A DNA stretch of 64,000 nt from Stropharia rugosoannulata (taxonomy: Eukaryota; Basidiomycota; Agaricomycetes; Agaricales; Strophariaceae): positions 3,110,001-3,174,000 of the forward strand of contig JANCIK010000003.1 of NCBI GenBank assembly GCA_028532985.1. Reading direction: 5' to 3'. Of the stretch, positions 22,578-34,521 are shown in pieces. Each line of letters starts with the position of its first letter. Position 1 is the first letter of the stretch. Under the pieces are notes generated by a model, which worked only from the letters and a program-made list of their open reading frames with translations, was not told where the DNA came from and did no database searches. The position numbers and the translations under genes were made by a program.

Positions 22578-25199
22578 GCGAGGAAATAAATCAGAGGCCA
22601 CAAGGACTGAAGCCAGCCTGAGTTTTTGAGGTTTTGTAGCAGGTATATTGATCAATATATACATGAATCCAATACTACAACAAATACAATGGCGATTGTA
22701 AATGGCCTCCGGGAGATACAAAGCCATTGATGGAAGAGGAAAACTCAAAGTCTCGACCCTTCGAATGGAATAGCTGCCCCACACAAAGATGCGGAATAGC
22801 TGAACCAACACAAAAAAATGGTGTATCCAATTGGAGCATCTAATGAAAACGATGAAGGGTCAGTAGCCTGCAAATTGTAAAAGGGCAATACTTACTGGGA
22901 AGAACAAACCGACACCACTTCATTTATACCATCATATGTAGGGGAGTTAGTCATTTTATATGCAGAGGGAACACCCAAAGGCTCGACCTCTGACGCGGCA
23001 AAAATATCGATTCCAAAGCAAGGACGCGATAATGGGACGGTCCAATGGTACTGAAGACGAAATCGTGCGACAAAACGAATCTTCCTGAACCAACGTCGCC
23101 AAAACGTGGTTCTAATAAACGAGTAAGTTTGCTGTATGATGTGCGACGAACTAAATCGCACTGACAGATTGTAGTAAGACCAGACAGACTGAGGAATATA
23201 TCACTGCTGATTTTTCTGGTATATATGAGTCTGCAAGATTGAATGAGAACAGGGAACGACGACAGAATAAATGAACAGACCACATAGATAGGCAAGTATC
23301 CGAAGAAGAAACAAACAGTCTTGAAGATCTGGGGATTTTGATATTTTCCTCTTTTTTTGGTGTTCCTAATTATAAAATTTTGTATGGGTTTTGTAGATTT
23401 TGCGTAAATATCGCAGTCGGGTATATCTGCAAGCGCATGAGTATGGGGCAGGATAGTAGAGTGCATAACTTACTTCATCTAGTGAATGAGTATAGACTGG
23501 ATTGGAAGGAAAAGGAGGAGGAAATGAGACAAAAAGAGCCGAGGAAGGCACGGTATATCTACTAAACGTCAAAAACCATACGATGAAAAAGCACAAAAAC
23601 ACACTTTCAAAGATTGTTTGAATTGGTTTAGGATATTTTTTTGTGGGGGAGAGAGAATGTAATAAGACTCTGCGGCCAAAGTCGAAACTGGTGATTGGAA
23701 TTAGCGGGAGCTGAAAGTTGAAGGAGGAACAAGCGCACTGTGTCCGTCGATCTTGGTAATAAAAGTCACGACACCTCAGTAGTGGAAGTATCCTGCAATA
23801 AAGCGCTGCTAGACTTGCACGACGCGGCCAGACTACAATAAAATAAGTGAATGAACAAACAAAAACATGGTAGTGACATACCGTCACACAGGCGACCGAA
23901 GCTGGAAGATCTTGCTTTTGAAGGGCGACGGAAGAGTCGGTCCTTGTCTGCACAAGCTTCCCTGAGTGGGACGTCCCTAGGCAGGGTACATGTCAAACAA
24001 GCGACAAAGGATATTGGCTCAGAGTGTAATTCCGTGCCATACACGAGAGCCTCGAAGGAAACGTCTTCCTGACGAAGTCCGTGATAGGCCAGGGATCCCA
24101 GTGGTGGCGACATGCCGAACTCGCGACCCAAGTTGAGACGTCTCCCAAACAAGGTGCGAAATAGGCGGGGGTGTGGACACGAATGTATCGACCGATAGGC
24201 TCATGCATAGTGGGTGAAGGCGAAGCAGGGAAGGGTTCGGTGGTGAGGTTGATTTCCGACGTCGTTCGGTCAAAGAACTCGACGGCAATCACGGTCTGCA
24301 GCCTGATATTGACCTTCGTGGATTTCGATGGGACAGCTGTCCAAAATGATACGAGCAAAGACGCCATCGGCTTCTTTGTAGTGGATCTTGAATCCGATGA
24401 TGAGCATCTCTGAAGACTGATGAAAGCCAACAACACTTACAGACTTCATATCTTGCCATAAGGAAATAGCTCCTAGCTATGAGGACCCTGTGGTATGCCA
24501 GATAGCACACGGTTGAAGAAAAACGTCGACGTAATCGCCCCATCGCTGCAACTCGGTGGAGGGGCTAAATGGCGGACGACGTGAGTACATGGGTAATGGA
24601 CAAGTAGAAGAATAGAACATACATCTTTGAGGAGCGCCCGCCGGTGACCTCCACGCGCGTCAGTTTCACCTTGGATGCGTTGGAGGGCCATGGTCATTCA
24701 TAGTGGTCGCAAAGCTGGCCCGCCATAGTCAGAGATCTAGCCAGGCGAGCGGAGCGGCAGAGGTTATTCGTATAGAAGGAGATGACCGATGTGCATTAAA
24801 CGAATGTTATTGAGTTGAAGCTAGTAGAATTGTGGGCATGGGACAGGAATTTGGAACTGAGGGAAACGAGATTGAATGAGGGATTTTATAGCCAAATATG
24901 TGGTGGCTGGTGTGGATCGGTGCACATTTGAATCAAGACTGGTGAAAAGCTCGTGATTTCTGTATAACTCGCACAGCAGGTAGTGGGAGCACCTAGGCAA
25001 CCTGGTTTATATCCCGCCATGTAATGTTAGCGAAAACACTTATGGCGGGAAAAGAATGAGAGAAAACGCCCCAGTAGTTGTTGGGCGATGTGGCATTACT
25101 GCAGGGATTGGTGACTGGCGAGATCGGTGTCCACGATAGACATACATTGGCTTGTGATTTCAACCATCTGAATTAGGAATTTTCGAAACAGCAGAGCAT
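22578..25199 (-). repeat. Inverted element, copy A (about 2.6 kb)
   Basis: Read on the minus strand, this segment matches copy B (38613-41490, plus) almost base for base over its full length. Homology starts at TGCTCTGCTGTTTCGAAA and ends near CCTTGTGGCCTCTG, with unrelated sequence outside. It carries its own TATA-type promoter (CTATAAAATCCC, about 24885 on minus) followed by short upstream frames, then coding-like but broken segments such as KLTRVEVTGGRSSK and WGDYVDVFLQPCAIWHTTGS near 24500-24650, IGFKIHYKEADGVFARI near 24360, and FRKIRFVARFRLQYHWTVPL near 23060. The frames do not join into one protein and I recognise no transposase, reverse transcriptase or integrase. Copy A lacks the 315-bp insertion present in copy B. 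Probably an old duplicated gene segment or an unknown, decayed mobile element. Confidence 0.8.
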
Positions 25200-25393
25200 C
25201 ATCCGAGTGGAGGACAGAGACAAGAATTCTAACGTGCGTGCGGTTCGTAAACTCGTCTTGCAGAGGGGGATCTTGATACTAAAGCCGTTCAGAATCAACC
25301 AGTGTTTATAGGGAGGTTGCCCCTCTTTGAGTAGCTAGATCCAGCCCAACCAGACTTAGACTGTTCCCGCGATGAGTGATCGGTTGGGACAGC

Positions 25394-25489
25394 CCAGGAT
25401 TGCTGGGTGCGCGGCAGCTCGCTGTGGAAGACGATCAATGTTTCCGAGCCTTGCAGGAAGAACACGATGATCTGGTCACGCACCCGTAG
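25394..25489 (-). pseudogene. Relic of a third desaturase (cytochrome b5 N-terminal fragment)
   Basis: The minus-strand translation LRVRDQI then LQGSETLIVFHSELPRTQQS and W aligns with the beginning of both desaturases (LWTREQI, LQGDTLIIFHGELLSIPQSW). Nucleotide similarity is also visible over about 95 bp. The match ends just before the HPGG haem motif, and no box 1-3 sequence follows. It is therefore a truncated, non-functional remnant. It lies about 200 bp outside the end of inverted element A, on the far side from copies 1 and 2, so the element may have inserted into or rearranged a former three-gene array (inference). Confidence 0.6.
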
Positions 25490-27360
25490 GTTGAGGCACT
25501 CGTTGATGGCCTGTGTATGAGGCTGCAGACAGGTAAAGGATATAAACCGGAGTACTAGTCAGTCGGGTTTTAAGCTTCCTGCGCTTTCCTGTCTGGTGTA
25601 CAGGGACTCTTGACTCTTGTGCATTGTAGTCGTCAAAAAAGTGCCCACTAGAGCTGAGCATTCTCCAAGTCCTCACAGAACTGACGCGACATTTACCATG
25701 GTCATTTGAGCAGGTGAACAACATCCTTCTTCTTCATTGCACGTCGAGAGCTAGGCAAAAGCCGAGCAATCTTGCAAAGAGATTCTTCACAGGACATTCT
25801 GTGTCACTGAATAGTGAACGCTCATCAACGCGTATTTTACGCGTCCGTTGAGCCCACCTTCTCCTTTATCGCATCCTATGCAAATCCTATGCGACGATCT
25901 CAGGCAAGGGAATTGGTCCGAGTTGCTCTGCTGTCAGTGACGCGTCGACAATTATCCCCAAGCTATCTCCTGATAAGGGGACGCAAAAGGTTGAGAAACT
26001 CGGCTAGCGTGGCATTTTTTCTTGTACCATTGAGTTCTTGGAATGGTATAGTGAGGTGTAGTGGAACCAACGTTGCAATGGGTAGACAACACTCATCTAG
26101 TCACCGTTGCTGATTCTCTAGTTAGTAATGAAACGGCAATCATAAGTGGGTTCCCACGGGCGTAGCTGAAGAAAGTGGCTTAGACTCAGAACGCATAGTT
26201 CTCCAGAAGAGAAATACCGCCTGTCCATACCAAATGGTCAGGCCTTGAGAAGTTGATTGTAACTTCATGTTCGATGTTCAACTCCGGCGCCTAAGATAAA
26301 TACGAAATTACTACGGGCGTTGATGAGCATGGTAAGTCCAAAGTGATTCAAGGAAAAGCCCTTCAAGTGCTGCCGCAATAACACAGTGCGTCTGCCATCA
26401 TGTTAATCACTCCAAGATGGCTGCGGATGTTTGCCAGTTCAGAGGAGTTCAAGTTAGTCGGTTCGAACGCTTCAAAGTCGGAAGTAGTACAAGTTCAGCA
26501 TCACATATTCCGCACTGCACATACCGTGAGTCACGGTCTTCCTGAGGCGCTGTTCCGTTAGAAAAGGACGCTCAATACTACCGCCTTTTTTAAATGTAAC
26601 TATTAGCTTCAGGTAGTTCAGCGAAACAATAGTAGCTCAAAATAAAAGCTGGCCTGCCCCGTCCACTTTAAAGAACGTTTTGACCTATTCCACGGCGTAA
26701 ACCCATCCGGCGCTTTACATAATTAATTTCAGAAGCAAGTAATCTCCTCAATGCTCATCCACCACAGGCCAGCGCACGGCGTCTACAAAATGTCCGCGTC
26801 AAGCTGTGCATATTAGCCCGCACAAACGTGTTCCGTGTCCTCGGAGATCTCTTACCGACTCGCAAGTGGTGGCCGGGCAGGCGACTGCGGAAGCATTTCG
26901 AACGCATCGGAACCCACGTCAGGTACCTGCCCTTATTACCTGCCCCGCCTGCGTCCCCGCACTCGAAATGGAAGGGCACATCAGGAACACGAGCGCTTAG
27001 CGTGCGAACAATTTCGAGACGGATGAACAGTCGATGCCCGGGGGGTTAGCCGGGGTGACCTTTTTGTGTGCGAGTTGTTGGCGATATGTCGGCGCTGATC
27101 ACCCTGGACCTCTCCACGACATACATAGCCTCTGCTCTGTAAATACACACCTCTACAGATTTAGTGCATGGAGCAACTTAGGCTTTGGATAGATCGTGCA
27201 CAGTACGCGCCGGTTATTCTAAGACGGGTTTTATTTTTGATGATACTGCCGCAGCCATCGTCGTTAATTTACGAGTCAACCATTCCGGTCAACCTTCTCG
27301 CAGACGCTTCGAGAAAAGTCGACGAGGTGCCTGTCAAACGAGTAATTATCCACAATCTAT
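25490..27360. other. Intergenic, about 1.9 kb, no supported gene
   Basis: Mixed composition, with scattered short frames on both strands (for example 25814-26113 plus and 26755-26979 minus) that show no domain, splice continuity or similarity within the window. Probably decayed sequence next to inverted element A. Confidence 0.4.
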
Positions 27361-27740
27361 TCATCGAGGCTCGCGACTCGGAAGTGATAGACGCCGTGCG
27401 TCTTTGTCGCGCCAGTGGCAAACTCGAATTCATATGTAGGAATCCGGAAGGGATTGCCAGGGGACCAGAAGATGTACTTGCCCTGGGCAAATGACGTTGA
27501 ACCCATTGAAACGGTTTGAATCAATTATTTGCGATAGTTTAAAAGGGTTACTGTATGAGCTTCGCCTGCAAATGCATAGTTTTTCCAGCTGTGCATATGA
27601 GCGGCGTCGAAAGCAAAAATCCCAACAGGCACACCGACGCTTCCACAGCGCCCCATGTGGAGGATGCTTTGCTTGGATGGGGATCCAATCACGCGCATGT
27701 TGGAGAACTGGACGACGGAGTTGGTAGTGGACGACACGAT
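27361..27740 (-). pseudogene. Coding-like fragment of an unrecognised gene
   Basis: Two minus-strand pieces look like exons. The upstream one (about 27737-27530) reads SSTTNSVVQFSNMRVIGSP and GIFAFDAAHMHSWKNYAFAG. The downstream one follows a TTTGCCCAG acceptor at about 27488 and reads GKYIFWSPGNPFRIPTYEFE, FATGATKTHGVYHFRVASLDE, with TAG near 27363. The first motif loosely recalls beta-sandwich carbohydrate-active proteins, but that is a faint impression. I find no start codon or signal peptide upstream before the Pal1 promoter. It may be a fragment, or the end of a gene whose 5' exons I failed to see. Confidence 0.35.
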
Positions 27741-28087
27741 AGATGGTTGACAGAGATGTTTTCAGAAATGTCTCATGACATCATGAAGACAGGCAATCTA
27801 ATCTGTGGCCATAGCATCGCGCTGCAACGCCCGTGTGCTCCTGGGATCATTCAACAGACTTGCTTGCAACAAGCGGTGCAGGTACAAGCGTGGCACTGTA
27901 TGCATACCAAGCCTGACGGCAATCAGAGCGCTTGGGCCGGGTGCAGACGGCGGGCAGAGGGTGGATGGAGGAGTGAGTGAAACATGAAAGTGGGAGGTGG
28001 GAGGTGGTGTGATAAGATAAATAAGGAATAATAAAGCAAATCACTTGGCGTGCGAACGGCCCCTCATCTATCCAACGGACCACAACC

Positions 28088-29491
28088 ATGGCGGCAGTTC
28101 ATCCTATAAGGCAGCCCCAGCAGCCAGACCCCTTTGGCGACCCAGCTCCCCGCTCGTCCACAGCAAAGAAACAGCGTCCACCGCCGCCCCCGCCCCCAAA
28201 GCACTCCGCCTCCCAACGCATGGCCCCCACCGCCAACTCCTCCATCAACGACATCACAGAGGCCGTCCGTGACACCGTCGTCCTCAAGCACTCCACAGAC
28301 AGCCCAGCACGTACAAAGCCCCATAGGAGCGTCACCCATGGGTCTGTTTCTCCCTTATCAGCCACCCAGCCCCCATTACTCATCGTCTCCCACAGCGCCG
28401 CCGCCTCGGCCACTCGCCCCTCCAGCAAGCGGGCCCAGACAGACGACGCCCCCATTACCGAAAAAAGCCGCTCAGGAAAATCTCGTGGCTCTGGTACCAA
28501 GGGCTCGCAGCACGCAGATGTCATCGACCGCCTCGATTTTACCGGCGTGGGACCCAGTAAGTGCCAAACATGCTCCCAGAGATCATATCTGATCCTCCAT
28601 CCAGTGTTCCACCACGACGGCCCGTTCGACGCCTGTGCCCCCTCGCGGAACAAGCAGCGCAGCAAGGCACCTATGTATGCCTGGGGCACCGAAGAGCTGG
28701 CCGCCCCCAAGGCCTACGGCGATAGTGCATACCCCGCACCCGGAGCTTACAAGGCCTTCTCCAACGACTATCCCGACCCGCCCAAGAAAAAGGTCGACGC
28801 CATTGCCGAAGCTTGGGGCATCCACGAGCCCGAGCCGTTCGAAGAGTTCTTCGCAGGCGGCGGCACGGGCAAGGCTGATGGCGATACCCCAGCCAGTTCC
28901 ATTTACAATGGCCGCGATGCTGCCCATTCGCGCCGGCTCAAGGAAGCAGAAAACCGGAACCGTGTTGCCGCTCGCCGCTCTATCATGCCTCCTCCGCAAC
29001 CTATCTTTGTCGGGGAATCACAGGACGCTGAACCAGCTCCGCTCGGTTCGGGCTCCCCTCCTGCAAACTCTCCGGGCTTCCCGAAGAGGTCCAAGTCAAT
29101 TATGCATCGTATCCGCAAAATGCGTGATGCACCCAATGTTCCTGTCGGCAACGATTATGAGGCGGCTCTTCCTCCTTCCCCGTCTTCCCCAAGTGATGCC
29201 AGCCGCCCTGGTCATCGGCAGCAGAACTCCTTCCTAGGACGATTCGCGGCGAACGGACCTCCGGCAACTCAAGGTCAGACATCTCCGACAGAGCCCTTTG
29301 TCTTCATAGAGTCGACGCACCACAACAAGGACCTCCCAGCTCCCCCTGGGGTTGAGGAATCGGGCTCGGGCTCGGGCGACTACTTTGATCAACAAGGCGG
29401 GCCGGGAACATCTCCCACTGGCGCAAATGGCTTGGGTCGCAAGACCAGCCTGATGAAGAAGGTTGGCCGAGTCGTTCGCGGCTCCAAGTAG
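28088..29491 (+). CDS. PAL1: Pal1 family cell-morphology protein
   Basis: Pal1 proteins act at the cell cortex and endocytic sites in growth-zone shape control (known from fission yeast). Two exons, 28088-28556 and 28605-29491, give 451 residues. The family hallmark is VIDRLDFTGVGPMFHHDGPF then DACAPSRNKQRSKAPMYAW, formed exactly across the intron. Before it lies a Pro/Ser-rich N-terminus with a run of prolines (RPPPPPPPKHSAS); after it EAWGIHEPEPFEEFFAGG, typical of the family, and a disordered tail ending in the basic patch KTSLMKKVGRVVRGSK. The intron (GTAAGT...CAG) is 48 bp, divisible by three and without a stop, so an unspliced reading gives a false continuous frame with 16 extra residues. 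Confidence 0.93.
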   Translation: MAAVHPIRQPQQPDPFGDPAPRSSTAKKQRPPPPPPPKHSASQRMAPTANSSINDITEAVRDTVVLKHSTDSPARTKPHRSVTHGSVSPLSATQPPLLIVSHSAAASATRPSSKRAQTDDAPITEKSRSGKSRGSGTKGSQHADVIDRLDFTGVGPSKCQTCSQRSYLILHPVFHHDGPFDACAPSRNKQRSKAPMYAWGTEELAAPKAYGDSAYPAPGAYKAFSNDYPDPPKKKVDAIAEAWGIHEPEPFEEFFAGGGTGKADGDTPASSIYNGRDAAHSRRLKEAENRNRVAARRSIMPPPQPIFVGESQDAEPAPLGSGSPPANSPGFPKRSKSIMHRIRKMRDAPNVPVGNDYEAALPPSPSSPSDASRPGHRQQNSFLGRFAANGPPATQGQTSPTEPFVFIESTHHNKDLPAPPGVEESGSGSGDYFDQQGGPGTSPTGANGLGRKTSLMKKVGRVVRGSK

Positions 29492-32400
29492 ACAACAATA
29501 AAGAGAAAATTTCTCCATCAAGAGACATCCAGCTCTTAGACTTCTCGTAAACATCGCGTACAGTGCCCCACCCGCCCTGAAACGGCTTCTTTGCGCGCTG
29601 TGACCTGCTTGCTCTGGCACGAGAGCATCTCGTGCAATCTCTCCGTCTGTCCCCTCCAGCCTATTATGCACCAGTATACACCCCCACACCGCCTCCTATG
29701 TCGATCGCCATCGTCTATCCATCAAATCTCATATGACAAGCGCTTATATCCCCATCACTCTCGTTGGCCATCTTGAGCCCCGACATCACTACTCCTTCTC
29801 ATCCTAGTCAAGCCATTGCACCCGACACATACATCAACCCATTAAAATCTTCTCTGCCTCGAGTTGGCTCTCAGACACTGGCCGGCGCGCGCCCTCACGA
29901 CAGCAACCAATGCGGTAGCACGAACGACGTTATACTGAATTATACAGTCATGACATGGACAATTTGGATATGTGATTCGATCTTGTGGTTGCTTGTATTC
30001 TCTCCTTTTCCTTTCTCGGTTCCGCCTCCCCATTTTCTTTTTGTTTACTTCTCTCTGTCTCCTATCGTACGGTGTGTTCCTAGTTCCTAGTTATATGCTC
30101 TTTCTCCAGCACCATTCACCCTCTTTTCGCCCCTCTTTTTTCTTGTTTACCCGCTGCAGCCGGGCGAGAGATCTTGTATTTATTCATCTACAAATTTTAA
30201 TGGCTCCCGCTCGCTGCATACTTCTCTTCCGCATCGCAATGTGTTGACTTCTTTGCTTCGCGGGGCATTTACGATGACGTCTTTCGCACGGAATCTCATC
30301 GTCTTTGCGATGATACGGCGGCAGCGGGGTGGAACGGGAAGTGAAAGTTGATGGCTGCAGCACAGCGGGTTTGAAGGATAGAGTACGATCAGAGTATACA
30401 CACCCTCCCTGGATCTTCGCCATTACTTCTCCTCTTTCGTTCGTTCGAATTGGTCGTGTAATACAATACATACATTACATCGGCCCAGCCAGTCTCTCTA
30501 TTTACCCGATTTTTTACCAAGAACAATTATCGTCTTGCATTTTCCACCGAGGTCTGAAGGCCCCGCCTGTGGCTGCCAGCTGATGGACGAATTGACCCAT
30601 TGCTAACGGGTCTTGCTCGGCACGACTTCGGCCATTTCAACGAGCTGAGCGAGACAAACGGGTTTGTCTGCTCTGTTATTATGCAAGCATGCACGGGACG
30701 ATGTACATAGCTGCTGCACACCTCCGTTCCGTGACATACCAGCCATCCCCAACCGGCCTGACCAGACAAGACACCTGCTCGTAAACGTACAGACCCGGAT
30801 ACCAGGCCGATTGAGCGCTCTACGAGTACTTATGGTAAGTGCACTATTTTTGGGCGTTGTGTTACATATTAGGGCTTGTAAGGCGGAGGTATATATTTTC
30901 AGAGAATCAGAAAATTTAGAGAGATGGACCGTCCTTCCATTATGCTACTTTGGTCGGATTGGGCTCCGGGCAGTATCATCATATTTTGGAAATCCGTGCT
31001 GCGCAAGTTGTGCAGAAGTATGGGCCCTGGTCTGTGCTAGTACACGTATACACGTACGTCTGTGTGCATACAAAACCAAATCCATCGCGCGTGCGTGTAG
31101 TAGCACTTGCGCGTGGCAGGCAGGTACCCTTTGCCCTGTGCAGCGGCCGTGGGCGCCTGCGTGTTATTAATCATACATCTTCTGCCTCCTGAGCACCACC
31201 GTGGTGGCCTTTATTTGATAAGTATGCTGTGCAGTTACATGATATGATATGATATGATAGTCCAGGACAGGGTCAAGACCACCGTGACTAGTTGACTTGA
31301 CAGATGTTGGACAGATGGGATGGGTCAATATCATCAACGTGGACACTGACACTGGACGTGTCCAGGCCTGATTAATGATTCCTGACTGCCGCCGCCGTAA
31401 GGGATGGGGGACCAGGCGTGTATAAATATAACTGCATACATACGCATCGTACGTTTTGAAGTGGTGCATATAATAAGACCGTATTGGAGTATGTATATGA
31501 GTACACTGCCTTTTACGTGCGAGAGAGGGGTGTATTCCGAGTATGTGCTTATACATTGGATTTGGGGAGTGCATATGATTTTATTTTTTACATATCGGGG
31601 CGACTGGTAAACGTTTGAACTTTCAGGTGGCCCCCAATTTTTAGCGGCTTCTTGGGGTGGGTCGGAAGACGCGACGTGCGCTTGGCTGACGTCTGCGTGG
31701 CGCGTGCGAGGCGGCGCGCCACCGGGTGCGTGCGTGGGTCTGTTCGAACTTCGATGTCCCTCTGTCCGCTCGCGGTTCGCCTGTCCATGTGGGCATCTAC
31801 GCGTACTATGGATCATGTCAGTCAGGAACGTTGGATTCTTTCTTGTGCGTTTGTTAGCTAGTCCCGCCCGCCCATGATCACTGATATGAGCTGCGAAGTT
31901 GTACCTTCGTGACCTTAACGATGATATGTAGATGCCTGCTGCTGAGCGCTGAACGCTGAACGCCAGCCCATAGAATCACCCGGTGCCATCGCCCAGCCGC
32001 GGATGCCAAAAGATGGCTCGGGCGGCCTGCGATATGTGAATGTGACATGCCACTGTGGCGTGGGCCACAGGCACTCTGGGTGGCGTCCACGTACAGTCTA
32101 GGGCTACAGCGAGAAGTTACATAGAGCCAGTAAGAAGCGGTACGGCATCGTACGTCCAGTGTCCTTGTCACAAATTGCATAGACATATAACTCTCCACGA
32201 CCCACGCACGCGAAGCCTAAACTGGGGTGCACTTATGCGAGATGCGAAGTCATGTATCGAAATAACTGTTGAGCGCCGGCATCGACATCGACATCAATAT
32301 TATAGTAAACTCAGCTTATCGTAAGTACGGCAAGCCAAAGCCACGCGTGCACAGCGCGGCGCATTAGGTGAGCTATCCGTACTTACTAGGGCGTACGCTA

Positions 32401-32776
32401 TCCCTTGAGGTACTCGAATTTAAACCTTATGCGCCTACATATCGAAGGCAAAGTGGCTTTACTTTTAGGTTAAGGCAGCCTTTAGAATGCGCGATGCGCA
32501 GTGTGCGAGAGAGAAGCTGGCGCCGCACAACGTGAGCAGCCTCACTTACTAGTTTATGAGGGTACGATTCAAGTGCCCACTTCGCGCTACGGTAATTATG
32601 GCACAAATTTTATGTGATCGCGTTCATGGAGGATGGATGGGAATGTACTGCCAGCCATTCGTCGCGTGTGCTGGTCTCTTGCTTCAGTGCGCCTTTAGAC
32701 AACATAGAGGGGTCTAGATATGCAATAAATATTGAATCCATAGGATGTACATTGGTTGTTCAGTTTCCGCTGTCCC
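29492..32776. other. Intergenic, about 3.3 kb, between Pal1 and HIS7 3' ends
   Basis: Convergent flanks with no supported gene. The first kilobase is C/T-rich and probably includes the Pal1 3' UTR. A short GATAT tandem run is at about 31238-31260, and small repeats of GAACGCT (about 31947-31962) and ATCGAC (about 32281-32293) occur. The 168-codon frame at 30664-31170 has no domain and reads like chance. Confidence 0.45.
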
Positions 32777-34521
32777 TTATGCAGAGCGGACGTTGATCCC
32801 ATTCTCCTTCATTGCCGTCTTGACCTCATCAATGCCCACCTCTCGTCTATGGAATATGCCCGCAGCAAGTGCAGCCTCGACGCCCGTCTTTGAAAATACA
32901 TCCACAAAGTGCGCTGCAGAGCCCGCCCCGCTGCTTGCGACGACAGGGATCTTGACGCTGCGCTTGATCAGGCGGACAAGGTCGAGGTCAAAGCCCTTTC
33001 CTGTGCCGTCGCGGTCGATGCTGTTCACGAGGATCTCGCCCGCTCCAAGCATCTCTACACCACGCGCAAGCTCTACGACCGACACGTCGCGGTTCTCGCG
33101 GCCGCCCGACACCGTGCACTGATACCACCAGCCGCGCCCGCGCTCCTTCTCGTCCGCCGCGTCAGGAGCACCGCGCACCAGCTCAGTGGCATACGGGCCC
33201 GTGTACGACTCTGGATCGTCTACATACACGCGGCGCGGGTCGATGGAGACGACGACGGCCTGGTTCCCGTACGCACTGGCGATCTGCTCGATCGCGCTCG
33301 TCCCATCGGGCTTGTAACCGCTCGCGCGCAGACGCTCGACGGCATAGACGGCGTCGGAGCCGATGCTGACCTTGTCCGCGCCCGCGCGGAAGTACGCCGC
33401 TGCGACCTCGCGTGCGGGCCGCGGCGTGCCGTCCGGGTCGACGGTGTCCTTGATGCCACCGCCGATGGTGAGCGGGACGAAGATGGTTTCGGACGCGGCG
33501 CGCACGACGGCGAGCATGGGCTGGTCGCGGAGGGGCGAGTGGCGGAAAGAGGTGATGTTGAGCAGGCAGAGCTCGTCCGCGCCCTCGGCGTAGTAGCGCG
33601 CGGCAAGCGCGACGGGTTTTCCGAGGTTGCGCACCGCGCCCGCGGTGGCGACGGCGGTGGTTGACGAGTCCTTCTCGCGCACGTCGTATTGGTCGCCCTT
33701 GGTAACTACGAGGTCGCCCTCATCGTTCGCGCGCACGTCCATGCACGCGACGATGCGCCGGGTGAGCTTGTGGGCCGGGGCCGGGGTGCGGGGTGCGAGC
33801 TGGGCAGGAGGCGCGTGAGTGTGTGCGCGCGCGGGTTGGCGCAGCCAGTCGTCGAGCAGCTTGAGGCCAGCGCGCCCTGACTTCTCCGGGTGGAACTGAG
33901 TAGCGAAAACATTGCCTTGTTTGACAGAAGACACGAATAGCTCGGAGCCGTACTGGGTAGTGGAGTGGGTCCAGCGCATGGCGTCTGGGTAGGCGACCGG
34001 GTTATACTTGGCGCAGTAGGAGTGGACAAAGTAATAATAGGCCGCGGCGTCCACGTCGGTCGCCTCGCTGGCGGGATCAGCTGGCGCTGTGCTGGCGAGG
34101 AGGTCGGCGGCATTCCAGCCCATGTGTGGGACCGCCTTGTCCGCGTCGTCAAAGCGCTCGATGGGACACGGGATGATGCCGAGTCCCTGAGAGGCGCCTT
34201 CGGCCGAGGACTGGAAGAGGACCTGCATGCCGATGCAGATGCCAAAGTAAGGCCTGCCTGAGCGGATGTAGGCGCGCAGAGGTTCGAAGAGGTTGCGGTG
34301 GCGCAGGCCGCCAATGGCGGTCTCGAAGGCGCCTACGCCGGGGAAGATGAGGGTCTAGCGGGGTAATTAGAAGGAGCAGGACGAGAATAAGCAAGACTGA
34401 CCGTCGCCTTGTCAAAGTCCGCGGGGGCAGTAATCCATTTGAACTCGTGTCCGAGCGAGGCGAGCGAGTTTGCGAGCGACTGGACGTTGCCTGCGCCGTA
34501 ATCGAGCAAATACAGTCCCAT
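32777..34521 (-). CDS. HIS7: Imidazole glycerol phosphate synthase (HisH-HisF fusion)
   Basis: Fifth step of histidine synthesis: a glutamine amidotransferase domain passes ammonia to a cyclase that forms IGP and AICAR. Exons 34521-34402 and 34354-32777 give 565 residues, a normal fungal length. The HisH domain starts MGLYLLDYGAGNVQSLANSL and has FPGVGAFETAIGGL, the catalytic Cys in YFGICIGMQVLFQ and the His-Glu pair in ATQFHPEKSG. After a Pro/Ala-rich linker the HisF barrel begins LTRRIVACMDVRANDEGDLV, with the Asp of CMDV and of VSIDPRRVYVDD, and ends with IPVVASSGAGSAAHFVDVF and INVRSA. All key residues are present. It is very GC-rich at third positions. Head-to-head with SER33. Confidence 0.97.

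Noticed and set aside
22578..25199. LTR retrotransposon
   Set aside because: No direct terminal repeats, primer-binding site, protease, reverse transcriptase or integrase motifs seen in either copy.
30664..31170. 168-codon plus-strand frame between Pal1 and HIS7
   Set aside because: Cys- and Arg-rich composition, no domain, no conserved look; typical of chance frames in GC-mixed DNA.
32909..33664. 251-codon plus-strand frame
   Set aside because: Antisense shadow of HIS7, produced by high third-position GC.
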